Source of the DNA: an uncultured Slackia sp.
Lineage (GTDB): Bacteria > Actinomycetota > Coriobacteriia > Coriobacteriales > Eggerthellaceae
Assembly (NCBI RefSeq): GCF_934630525.1
Contig: NZ_CAKTVX010000001.1
Coordinates: 124,001-188,000, forward strand
Length of the DNA stretch: 64,000 nt
Reading direction: 5' to 3'
Positions 53,390-61,411 of this stretch are shown piece after piece; position 1 is the stretch's first letter, and each line of letters starts with the position of its first letter. A program made the position numbers and the translations under genes. The notes under the pieces are model-generated. The model had not been told where the DNA came from and did no database searches. It saw only the letters and a list, made by a program, of their open reading frames with translations.

Positions 53390-53414
53390 GTCCGGATGAG
53401 ACATGAATCCGGAC
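53390..53414. promoter_or_regulatory. candidate operator upstream of the CoA-transferase gene
   Basis: GTCCGGAT (53390-53397) and ATCCGGAC (53407-53414) form a perfect inverted repeat with a 9-base spacer, 30 bases before the start codon. TATAAG follows directly. Confidence 0.6.
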
Positions 53415-53443
53415 TATAAGGGGATTTTCTTTTAGGAGGAAAC

Positions 53444-54688
53444 ATGGAAGACGTTAAGCGTCCGCTCGATGGCGTGAAGGTCGTTGAAATGGCGACGTTC
53501 ATCGCGGTTCCCGCCGTTGGCCGCATTCTTGCCGACATGGGTGCCGAAGTTATCAAAATCGAATCCGCCAAGGGCGACAATCTGCGCTTCACTGCTCCGA
53601 ACGAGGGCCGTCCGTCCGACCCGCACGAGGACACCAACTTTGACCTCGAGAATGCCAACAAGAAGGGCATCGTTCTTGACCTTCGCCAGCCCAAGGGCAA
53701 AGAAGTGCTGTTCAAGATGCTCGACGACGCTGACGTTTTCCTGACCAACTGGCGCCCTGGCGCGCTCGCACGCCAGAACCTCACCTATGACGAGTTGAAG
53801 GTCAAGTACCCCAAACTCATTTATGCAAGTCTCACGGGCTATGGCGACAAAGGCCCCGACAAGGATCTGCCCGGCTTTGACTACACCGCGTTCTTTGCTC
53901 GTTCCGGCTGGTCGGGATCGCTGTACCAGAAGGGCACCGTTCCTTCGAACCTCATTCCTGCTCTGGGCGACCACCAGGCTGCCCTCGCGCTGACTGCTGG
54001 CGTTCTGGGCGCACTCTATCGCGCAGCCAAAACCGGCAAGGGCGAGAATGTTTCCACCAACTTGCTGCATACCGCTATTTGGGTTCAGTCGTTCCAGATC
54101 CAGGGCGCACAGTACGGAACCGAGTTCCACGGCGTCAGCTATCCGTTCGATCGTCGCGAGAATCCTCTGCCTTATCAGCCGGCCGTCAAGACCAAGGACG
54201 AGCGCTTCCTGCAGGTCATGGGCCCGAACTTCTCCATTTACTGGCCGCTTATCATGAAGGCGATCGGCCGCGAGGACGTTCTCGACGATCCCGTGATGAA
54301 CGACCAGAAGAAGATTCAGGAGGCCGGCCGCCTCGGCGAAGCCTACGACCTGGTTCAGGAGGGCTTCCAGCAGAAGACCATGGAAGAGTGGATCCCCATT
54401 CTGACCGAGCTCGACATTCCGTTCGCCGCATGCAAGACCTACGAAGAGGTCTCCAAAGACGAGCAGGCTTGGGCAAACGACGTGTTCTACGAGATGGACT
54501 ACCCGCGCGGCCCCAAGGCTCTGGTTCGCACTCCGATCGACATGTCCGACACGCCGCTGCCGAACTACGACAAGGCACCGCTTTTGGGCGAAGACACTGA
54601 AGACGTTCTTAAGGGCCTCGGCTACACCGACGACGAGATCAAAGAGCTCGAAGAGGCTGGCATCGCCAAGCAGGGCGAGCGCAAGTAA
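53444..54688 (+). CDS. class III CoA-transferase (CaiB/BaiF, FldA/HadA-like)
   Basis: The enzyme moves CoA between carboxylic acids. The family opening PLDGVKVVEMATFIAVPAVGRILADMGAEVIKIE is intact. The catalytic Asp is D146 in LPGFDYTAFFARSG, the position of the active-site Asp in formyl-CoA transferase. At 414 residues it is full length. It is the first gene of the cluster, with AGGAGG upstream, and is followed by both dehydratase subunits, the arrangement of the FldABC/HadABC 2-hydroxyacid pathways. Confidence 0.93.
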   Translation: MEDVKRPLDGVKVVEMATFIAVPAVGRILADMGAEVIKIESAKGDNLRFTAPNEGRPSDPHEDTNFDLENANKKGIVLDLRQPKGKEVLFKMLDDADVFLTNWRPGALARQNLTYDELKVKYPKLIYASLTGYGDKGPDKDLPGFDYTAFFARSGWSGSLYQKGTVPSNLIPALGDHQAALALTAGVLGALYRAAKTGKGENVSTNLLHTAIWVQSFQIQGAQYGTEFHGVSYPFDRRENPLPYQPAVKTKDERFLQVMGPNFSIYWPLIMKAIGREDVLDDPVMNDQKKIQEAGRLGEAYDLVQEGFQQKTMEEWIPILTELDIPFAACKTYEEVSKDEQAWANDVFYEMDYPRGPKALVRTPIDMSDTPLPNYDKAPLLGEDTEDVLKGLGYTDDEIKELEEAGIAKQGERK

Positions 54689-54823
54689 CTCTCTCGGCGA
54701 TCGATTGATTCTGCTCGGAGTTTAAATGGCGGCGAGCGGCGCAGTTCCGCACGAGCCGAAAGCCGCATCGAGCGGCTTCCGAGAGAGTTCAGGACTGTTT
54801 GAGCACGCCGCCGCCATTTAAAC
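54687..54823. repeat. interleaved inverted repeats between the CoA-transferase and dehydratase genes
   Basis: AACTCTCTCGG (54687-54697, overlapping the stop codon) pairs perfectly with 54779-54789. GTTTAAATGGCGGCG (54720-54734) pairs perfectly with 54809-54823 and crosses the first pair. A local hairpin AAGCCGC/GCGGCTT (54760-54778) and TTCCGCACGAGCCG (54745-54758) match, in reverse, the rluB-aroA spacer module. Confidence 0.75.
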
Positions 54824-54871
54824 GGAGAGCCTGATGGGTTTTGGCTTTTATTGTTTCGTAAAGGGGGAAAT

Positions 54872-56107
54872 ATGGCCGAAGAAATAAAAGAGGTACCCGA
54901 GAAGCTTCCCGCGAAGAAAGTTCTCGCGAATATCGCCGACAACGTATACGAGAGCGCCATTGAGGCGAAGGCTCGCGGCGAGAAGGTCGGTTGGATTTCG
55001 TCGAACTTCCCGCAAGAGATTCCTGAAACGCTCGGCTTGCATTGCGTGTATCCGGAAAGCCAGGCAGCTGCGATTTCCGCTAAGGGCGGCAGCCTTGCCA
55101 TGCTCGAGCACGCCGAAGGCGACCTGGGTTTCTCCAACGACCTGTGCGCATATGCTCGCATTTCGATGGCGTACGCCGACCTGGGCAAATGCCCCAACGA
55201 AGAGCGCGAAATGCCGCTGCCCGATTTCGTTTTGTGCTGCAACAACATTTGCAACTGCATGATGAATTGGTATGAGAACATCGGTAAGATGCTCGACATT
55301 CCCGTAATCATGATCGACGTGCCGTACAACGACAAATACGACGTCGACGCCAAGCGCGTTGCCTACATGCGCGGCCAGTTCGATGACTGCATTAAGCAGC
55401 TCGAGGAAATCACCGGCAAGAAGTGGGACGAGGATCGCTTCGCCGAGGTGTGCGAGATTTCCAACAAAGTTGGCCAGGCGTGGCTCGAAGCGACTCAGTA
55501 CATGCAGTACGAGCCCAGCCCGCTGAACGGTTTTGAGCTGTTCAACCATATGGCCGTGGCGACCATGGCCCGTGGCAAGCAGGAATCGCTTGACGGCTTC
55601 CTGCAACTTATCGACGAGTACAAGCAGTTCGTCAAGGAGCACAAGTCCACGTTCAAGGTCGAAGAGAAGAACCGCGTTATGTTCGAGGGCATCGCTTGCT
55701 GGCCGTTCCTGCGCGCCACGCTACATCCGCTCAAGCATTCTGGCACCAACGTGACCGCATGCGTGTATGGCCCGTCGTTCGCCTTCACCTATGGCAACAC
55801 CGATGAGATGATGCGCGCTTACGCCGAAATGCCGAATGCCATCAACCTCGAGCGCGCCGTTGAGCTGCGCGAGGAGCTGTGCAAGGCTGGCAAGGTCAAC
55901 GGTGGCCTGATCCATAACAACCGCTCCTGCAAGATGTGGAGCGGCATCGCTCCCGAAATGGGACGTCGTATCGCGAATGACCTGCATATTCCCGTGGTTA
56001 CGTTCGATGGCGACCAGTCCGACCCGCGTAACTTCAGCGAAGAACAGTACAACACGCGCGTCGAGGGCCTGCTCGAAATCATGGAAAACAACAAGAAGGG
56101 GGAGTAG
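54872..56107 (+). CDS. 2-hydroxyacyl-CoA dehydratase subunit (FldB/HadB/HgdA-like)
   Basis: This is one subunit of the oxygen-sensitive, radical-type dehydratase that makes an enoyl-CoA from an (R)-2-hydroxyacyl-CoA. The family Cys-rich motif FVLCCNNICNCMMNWYENIG, near residue 128, would bind the [4Fe-4S] cluster, and IDVPYNDKYD follows. The C-terminal half ends with VVTFDGDQSDPRNFSEEQYNTRVEGLLEIM, as in FldB/C. The ATG has AAGGGGG upstream. The other subunit begins three bases after its stop. Confidence 0.92.
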   Translation: MAEEIKEVPEKLPAKKVLANIADNVYESAIEAKARGEKVGWISSNFPQEIPETLGLHCVYPESQAAAISAKGGSLAMLEHAEGDLGFSNDLCAYARISMAYADLGKCPNEEREMPLPDFVLCCNNICNCMMNWYENIGKMLDIPVIMIDVPYNDKYDVDAKRVAYMRGQFDDCIKQLEEITGKKWDEDRFAEVCEISNKVGQAWLEATQYMQYEPSPLNGFELFNHMAVATMARGKQESLDGFLQLIDEYKQFVKEHKSTFKVEEKNRVMFEGIACWPFLRATLHPLKHSGTNVTACVYGPSFAFTYGNTDEMMRAYAEMPNAINLERAVELREELCKAGKVNGGLIHNNRSCKMWSGIAPEMGRRIANDLHIPVVTFDGDQSDPRNFSEEQYNTRVEGLLEIMENNKKGE

Positions 56108-56110
56108 ACG

Positions 56111-57241
56111 ATGGCTGAAATCAAAGAAATGCTGGCCGGTTTCGCCGAGGTCGCGAACAACCCCAAGGCCCAGCTCGACAAGTACCTCGCCGAGGGCAAG
56201 CGCGTGATTGGCGTGGGCCCCTACCATGTGCCCGAAGAACTCGTGCATGCCGCTGGCGCTGTGCCGTTCGGCGTGTGGGGCGCCATTGGCTCCTCCGATA
56301 ACGCCAAGAAGTACTTCCCGCCGTTTTATTGCTCCATCTGCCAGATGACGCTGGAAATGGGCATGACGGGCAAGCTCAATGGCCTGTCGGGCATGATGAT
56401 CACCGGTTTGTGCGACACGCTGCGCGCCTTCAGCCAGAACTGGAAGGCCGCCATGGGCACGAAGATCCCCATGATTTACGTGACCAATTCGCAGAACCGC
56501 TTTATCGAGGCCGGCCGCACCTATGCCATCGAGTCCTATACGGAAGTCAAGCGTGGCGTTGAGGAATGTGCAAACGCGATCATCGAGAACGACGACATGC
56601 TCGCTTCCATCAAGCTCTACAACGAATGGCGCGCCGCGATGCGCGAGTTCGTCGAGCTTGCCGGAACTCATCCGGCGGAGGTTTCCGTCGTCGAACGCGT
56701 GGCCGTTATTAACGCGGGTTACTACGAGCTTAAGGAAGAGCACCTCGCTCAGGTGAAGGCGCTCAACGCCGAGCTCGCGAAGTTGCCCGAATCCACCGCT
56801 GGCTTCAACAAGATCGTGCTTTCCGGCATTTACGAGGACATCCCGGCAATCACCGAGATTCTCGATGCCAACAAGTACGCCGTGGTCGCCGACGACCTCG
56901 CAAAAGAGAGCCGTGCGTTCTCTCGCGAGGTTCCCGAGGCCGGTTGCGCCATTGAGGCACTCGCCGATGGCTGGTGCAACCTCAAGGAAGACCCCGAGCT
57001 GTTCGACCCGAAGAAGGCGCACCTCGACGCGCTCGTCAAGAAGGCGAAGGATTCCGGCGCACAGGGCGTGGTGATTCTTCTCGCGAAGTTCTGCGACCCC
57101 GAGGAATTCGAGGCTCCGCTCGCCACGAAGGCGCTGCGTGAGGCTGGCATTCCTGTGGTGACCATCGAAGTCGACCAGTCCACCGAGTCGTATGAGCAGG
57201 CTCGTACGCAGCTTGAAACGTTCAAAGAACTGCTTGCGTAA
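56111..57241 (+). CDS. 2-hydroxyacyl-CoA dehydratase subunit (FldC/HadC-like)
   Basis: The 376-residue protein is the partner subunit. Typical features are VGPYHVPEELVHAAGAVPFGVWG near residue 36, YCSICQMTLEMG near residue 76, which supplies cluster cysteines, and the C-terminal segment GVVILLAKFCDPEEFEAPLATKALREAGIPVVTIEVDQS. It is shorter than the first subunit, as is normal. The specific hydroxyacyl group cannot be deduced. Activation requires the HgdC-type ATPase encoded at 60557. Confidence 0.92.
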   Translation: MAEIKEMLAGFAEVANNPKAQLDKYLAEGKRVIGVGPYHVPEELVHAAGAVPFGVWGAIGSSDNAKKYFPPFYCSICQMTLEMGMTGKLNGLSGMMITGLCDTLRAFSQNWKAAMGTKIPMIYVTNSQNRFIEAGRTYAIESYTEVKRGVEECANAIIENDDMLASIKLYNEWRAAMREFVELAGTHPAEVSVVERVAVINAGYYELKEEHLAQVKALNAELAKLPESTAGFNKIVLSGIYEDIPAITEILDANKYAVVADDLAKESRAFSREVPEAGCAIEALADGWCNLKEDPELFDPKKAHLDALVKKAKDSGAQGVVILLAKFCDPEEFEAPLATKALREAGIPVVTIEVDQSTESYEQARTQLETFKELLA

Positions 57242-57274
57242 AACTGTTTGATACGCAGTACGCACTTTTGTTTT

Positions 57275-57372
57275 GATGGGCCGGGGCGTTTTCCCGAGCG
57301 CTTCGGCCCCTTCGGGGCGAAGGCCCCGCATAGGCGTTCCCTGTGGGCCCATCGAGGGGATGGCGCACAGGG
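57275..57372. repeat. interleaved inverted repeats before the MFS gene
   Basis: GATGGGCC (57275-57282) pairs with GGCCCATC (57346-57353). CCCTGTG (57339-57345) pairs with CACAGGG (57366-57372), crossing the first. A hairpin CTTCGGCCCC/GGGGCGAAG sits at 57301-57322. This spacer is 182 bp. Confidence 0.6.
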
Positions 57373-57423
57373 GGCGAAGACCTTGCCGCTTCGGCGGCGC
57401 ATATCCTGAAAAGGGGATACGTT

Positions 57424-58704
57424 ATGGCTTCTGAACAGGTTCAGAAAAAGGGAGGCTTCCACTATGCCTTCCTGATCGTTGCCGCCGGCATCGCGATCAC
57501 GTGCATTCCGTGTGCTCTGGTGTTGAGCTGCGCGGGTATTTACTTCACGCCGGTTTCTAATTACTTCGGTGTGCCCAAGGCGTCGTTCACGCTGTACTTC
57601 TCCATCTTGAACCTCGCAATGATGATCATGCTGCCTATCGGCGGCAAGCTCATGTCGAAGATGGACGCGCGCGTGGTTCTTTCCGCCGCGGTTATTATTG
57701 ACGGCCTTACGCTCATCGCGATGTCGTTCTTCACTGCGGTATGGCAGTTCTACATCGCTGGCGTTTTGCTCGGCATTGGCACGGCTCCGCTTATCTACCT
57801 GGCCGTTCCTTCGCTGATTAATGCTTGGTGCAAGAAGAAGGTCGGCTTCTTCATTGGCCTGTGCATGGCTTTCACGGGCATTGGCGGCGTTATCTTCAAT
57901 CCTATCGGCACTGCGCTTATTAACATGGGTCCCGAAGGCTGGCGTACGGGCTACCTGGTGTTCGGCATCATCGTTTTGGTCGTGACCCTTCCGTTCACCG
58001 CGCTGATCGTTCGCAGCAAACCGTCCGACAAGGGCGTTCAGGCCTATGGCGCCGACGAGGTTTCCGCTGACTCTGGCAAGCCCGCCGCTCCTGAAGTTGG
58101 CGTCTCTGCCGACAAGGCCATGAAGACCGCTGCGTTCTTTGCGCTGGCCGGCTTCTCGTTCCTGATCACCGTGAACCAGACCGTGTATCAGTTCCTGCCC
58201 TCTTACTGCGCTTCCTTCTCGAACACCGTTCCCGAGATTGCCGCTGTTTCCGGTGTCGTGGCTTCCGCCTGCATGGCTGGCCAGGCAATCGGCAAGGTCA
58301 TCCTGGGCGCTGTGAACGACAAGTCGTGCAAGGGCGGCATGGCTCTGGGTATTGGCTCTGGCCTCGTGGGCGTCGTGCTCATGTGGTTCCTGCCTTCCGT
58401 GGTTGCCCTGTTGTTCGTCGGCGCGTTCCTGTTCGGCTTCGTGTATGCCTGCACCACCGTTCAGACCCCGCTGCTTGTTCGCACCACCTTTGGCTCTCGC
58501 GATTACACCAACATCTACTCTCGCGTGTCGATGGCTGGCACCCTGGGCGGCGTTGTCGCATCCACGTTCTGGGCTTGGGTCGTTGACCTCCCCGGCGGTT
58601 TCTCCATCATGTTCACGCTTTCCATCGTCTGCATGGTCGCATGCTTCCTGTTCGGCGTGTTTGCGCTGGGCCAGGGCAAGAAGCTTGAAAAGACCGAGAA
58701 CTAG
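57424..58704 (+). CDS. MFS transporter (OFA-like carboxylate antiporter family)
   Basis: The 426-residue protein has twelve membrane segments. The loop-2/3 region after helix 2 reads GGKLMSKMDARVVL, and a central cytoplasmic linker of about 50 residues (SKPSDKGVQAYGADEVSAD) separates two six-helix halves. The style resembles the oxalate/formate antiporter group. Its place between dehydratase and acyl-CoA dehydrogenase genes suggests uptake of the hydroxy acid or exchange with the reduced product, which is inference. Confidence 0.88.
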   Translation: MASEQVQKKGGFHYAFLIVAAGIAITCIPCALVLSCAGIYFTPVSNYFGVPKASFTLYFSILNLAMMIMLPIGGKLMSKMDARVVLSAAVIIDGLTLIAMSFFTAVWQFYIAGVLLGIGTAPLIYLAVPSLINAWCKKKVGFFIGLCMAFTGIGGVIFNPIGTALINMGPEGWRTGYLVFGIIVLVVTLPFTALIVRSKPSDKGVQAYGADEVSADSGKPAAPEVGVSADKAMKTAAFFALAGFSFLITVNQTVYQFLPSYCASFSNTVPEIAAVSGVVASACMAGQAIGKVILGAVNDKSCKGGMALGIGSGLVGVVLMWFLPSVVALLFVGAFLFGFVYACTTVQTPLLVRTTFGSRDYTNIYSRVSMAGTLGGVVASTFWAWVVDLPGGFSIMFTLSIVCMVACFLFGVFALGQGKKLEKTEN

Positions 58705-58756
58705 CCTCTTTTTTCCTCGCTTCCGCCCGTTGACTCCTTACTGCGGGCAGCTAGCA

Positions 58757-58881
58757 ACCGGCCCTTCCTCGAGGGCCGGTCCCCCAATCGCCTTTGCGCC
58801 CAAGCGGACAGGGTTCCAAGGCGATCGGGGGGCCGATTTCGGTTGCGCCCCTTGCGGCCTCGCCAGCGCGCGGTGGAGGCC
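58757..58881. repeat. hairpin-rich spacer after the MFS gene
   Basis: ACCGGCCCT/AGGGCCGGT (58757-58780) is a perfect 9-bp hairpin. CCCCCAATCGCCTT (58781-58794) pairs with AAGGCGATCGGGGG (58818-58831), one mismatch. GGCCTC/GAGGCC (58856-58881) is a further stem. No poly-T follows the hairpins, and no gene lies in the 272-bp gap. Confidence 0.6.
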
Positions 58882-58976
58882 GTGACCTCACGATTCCGAT
58901 TTCCCGCGAATCAAAGCCGCGCACGCGGCGCCAATTCAATTCGAGCTTTGCATACCAATGATGAAGGGATGAAAAG

Positions 58977-60131
58977 ATGGATTTCGCACGCACCGACGAA
59001 CAAGAGCTGCTGGTTGAGAGCATCCAGGAGTTTTGCGAGCGCAACCTCGATGAACGCAAGATTGTCGAGATGTTCGATGCCCACGGCATGACCGATGAAC
59101 TGCTGAAGGAATACCTTGAGGCAGGCTTTGGCCTTATGGGCATTCCCGAAGAGCTCGGCGGCGTTCCTTGCGACCGCGTGACCCTTGGCGTTCTGACCGA
59201 GGAATTCGCGCACTATGCCGGCAGCATCACGCCGTTTTTGAACAATACCCTCGCCATGTGCGACATGATTGACTTCGGCAGCGACGAACAGGTCGCCTTC
59301 TGCATGGAAGAATACATGAAGACGGGCAAGCCGATTTTCAGCCTGGGCTTCTCTGAGCCGGCGGCTGGTTCCGACAATATGTCGATGACCGCTACCACCA
59401 AGAAGCAGGCCGACGGCACCTATATCCTCAATGGTCAGAAAACATGGGTCACTGCTGGCGAAGCACTGCCGTACTGCCTGGTCATCGCCAAGAACGAGGA
59501 TCCCTCGCACGACAATGCCGAAATGACCATGTGGCTCGTTCCAAAAGATTTGCCCGGCGTTTCCACTGCGGGTCTCGGGAAACGCGGCCAGCAGATTATG
59601 CCGTTCTGTGAGATGTATTTCGATGACGTGAAACTCACCGAAGACATGATGGTTGGCGAATATGGCGCCGGCTTTAAGAATCTCATGAAGAACTTCGAGA
59701 TGGAACGCTCGCTCATCATCGCCCAGTGCCTCGGCTGCGCTCAGGCCTGCATGGATGACGCCGCCGCTTACGTGAACGACCGCATCACTTTTGGCAAGCC
59801 GATTTCGAGCTACCAGCTCATTCAGGAAAAGCTCACCGAGATGGAGACGAAGCTCATCAACGTGCGCAACATGCTTTACTACGTGTTGTGGCGTATGGAC
59901 CAGGGCATGTCGATTCGTACCGAGTCTGCTTTGCTGAAGCGTTATGGCGCCCGTGCTTGCACCGAGGTGTGCCAGGAAGCTGTTCAGATTTTCGGCGGCC
60001 TGGGTTACACCACCGAGACGCGTGTCGGCCGTATCGCAAACGACGTTCGCGGCATGCAGATTGCAGGCGGCACCGATGAAATCATGGTTTACATCGCCGG
60101 CCGTCAGCTCGCGAAGAAGTACAAGAAGTAA
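58977..60131 (+). CDS. acyl-CoA dehydrogenase
   Basis: The FAD enzyme interconverts acyl-CoA and enoyl-CoA. Motifs are FSEPAAGSDNMSMTATT near residue 125, KTWVTAG, FEMERSLIIAQCLG and QIFGGLGYTTETRVGRIANDVRGMQIAGGTDEI near the end, where the Glu of GTDEI is the likely catalytic base. At 384 residues it is normal. In this cluster it may run as an enoyl-CoA reductase, reducing the dehydratase product. No etfAB genes are in the window. Confidence 0.93.
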   Translation: MDFARTDEQELLVESIQEFCERNLDERKIVEMFDAHGMTDELLKEYLEAGFGLMGIPEELGGVPCDRVTLGVLTEEFAHYAGSITPFLNNTLAMCDMIDFGSDEQVAFCMEEYMKTGKPIFSLGFSEPAAGSDNMSMTATTKKQADGTYILNGQKTWVTAGEALPYCLVIAKNEDPSHDNAEMTMWLVPKDLPGVSTAGLGKRGQQIMPFCEMYFDDVKLTEDMMVGEYGAGFKNLMKNFEMERSLIIAQCLGCAQACMDDAAAYVNDRITFGKPISSYQLIQEKLTEMETKLINVRNMLYYVLWRMDQGMSIRTESALLKRYGARACTEVCQEAVQIFGGLGYTTETRVGRIANDVRGMQIAGGTDEIMVYIAGRQLAKKYKK

Positions 60132-60148
60132 TCGAATCTCGTCCGGCG

Positions 60149-60499
60149 GGGCGAGCGGCGGCCCACCTGGGGCCACGACTCGCTACCGCTTCGCCCTATG
60201 GGCTTCGCTATGCGCTCGCCTGGCTGCGCTTCTTTGAAATGAAAAGAAGTTTGAGCGCAGACGACCCCAGATGGGCCGCCACTCGCCCTTTCGTTAGGCC
60301 GTTGCAGTTGCTTTCGCGATTCCGGTTTTCATGAGGGCCGCCCCTTCTCGCCCGAGCGCTCGCCAAAGACCGTCGGTGTTCACTTCTGTTCTTCATTAAA
60401 AATGAAGCACCGCCAAGCGAGCGCATAGCGAAGCCCCGAAGGGGCGAAGCGGTAGCGAGCTGTGGTCGCGGGCGAGCGCTCGGGCGAGAAGGGGCGGCC
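60149..60499. repeat. chain of three long interleaved inverted repeats between the acyl-CoA dehydrogenase and activator genes
   Basis: Pair 1 is 60149-60172 with 60265-60288 (22 of 24). Pair 2 is 60173-60224 with 60412-60465 (about 52 bp, few differences). Pair 3 is 60336-60364 with 60471-60499 (29 of 29). The order A B A' C B' C' means neighbouring pairs cross, not nest. A hairpin TGCGCT/AGCGCA lies at 60225-60259. No coding frame fits the 425-bp gap. Confidence 0.85.
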
Positions 60500-60556
60500 G
60501 CAGGCGAAGGCGCCGGGCGCTGGGCGATTTGGGGAAAGACGAAACGGGGGAATGTC

Positions 60557-61411
60557 ATGTTCTTTCTTGGCATCGATATTGGCTCCACGGCTTCAAAGTG
60601 CGTCGTGGTGAACGCCGAAGGCGAAATCGTTGGCAAAGGCTTGTACGGGTCGGGCGCCGGCACGAATGGCCCGAAGACGGCAATCGACGCCGCGCTTACG
60701 GAGGCTGGAATCTCCATCAAGAGCGTTGCCTATTCTTGCGCGACGGGCTATGGCCGCAATTTGCTCGATTGGGCCGACATGACGCTTTCTGAGCTTTCGT
60801 GCCACGCGAAGGGCGCTGGAATGCTGTTCCCCACGGCGAAAACGGTGATTGATATCGGCGGTCAAGATGCCAAGGTGCTTCGCATTGGCGAGGGCGGTCG
60901 CTTGGAAAACTTCGCCATGAACGACAAATGCGCCGCCGGTACGGGCCGTTTTCTCGATGTGATGGCGGGCGTTTTCCAGTGCAAGGTCTCCGATCTTCAA
61001 GATTATGATGCGCAATCTACGAAGGTCGCGAGCATTTCCTCAACCTGTACGGTCTTCGCCGAATCGGAAGTCATTTCGAAGCTTGCAGCTGGCGAGCAGA
61101 TTGCCGACATTGTCGCGGGCATCCATGAGTCGGTTGCCGAGCGTACGGCAGGCCTTGCCAAGCGTGTAGGCATCGCGCCCGAGGTCGCCATGACGGGCGG
61201 CGTTGCTTTGAACGAGGGCCTTCGCAATCGACTGTCCCGAAAAATCGGCCATCCTATTCTTGTTTCCCGGCTTGCCCAGTTCAACGGTGCCCTGGGCGCC
61301 GCGCTTACGGCCCGTGAGACTTTTCTGAAAAATGCTCCCGCAATAGACGTCGATGAGCCTCGTCGCGAGGGTCCTGTGTGTTGCGAAGGTTGTGCTGGCG
61401 ATGCCCGCTAG
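60557..61411 (+). CDS. 2-hydroxyacyl-CoA dehydratase activator ATPase (HgdC/FldI-like)
   Basis: This BadF/BadG/BcrA/BcrD-family ATPase injects an electron into the dehydratase. It has the actin-like ATPase fold with LGIDIGSTASK at residues 4-14 and DIGGQDAKVL near residue 99. The bridging [4Fe-4S] ligands are C125 in MNDKCAAGTGRF and C164 in SSTCTVFAESE, as in the Acidaminococcus activator. The Cys-rich tail VCCEGCAG is additional. It is about 3.3 kb from the dehydratase genes instead of adjacent to them. Its end overlaps the CoA ligase start. Confidence 0.94.
   Translation: MFFLGIDIGSTASKCVVVNAEGEIVGKGLYGSGAGTNGPKTAIDAALTEAGISIKSVAYSCATGYGRNLLDWADMTLSELSCHAKGAGMLFPTAKTVIDIGGQDAKVLRIGEGGRLENFAMNDKCAAGTGRFLDVMAGVFQCKVSDLQDYDAQSTKVASISSTCTVFAESEVISKLAAGEQIADIVAGIHESVAERTAGLAKRVGIAPEVAMTGGVALNEGLRNRLSRKIGHPILVSRLAQFNGALGAALTARETFLKNAPAIDVDEPRREGPVCCEGCAGDAR

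Noticed and set aside
54720..54823. Plain Rho-independent terminator
   Set aside because: The stem is long and AT/GC mixed but no T-run follows the right arm, and a second repeat crosses it.
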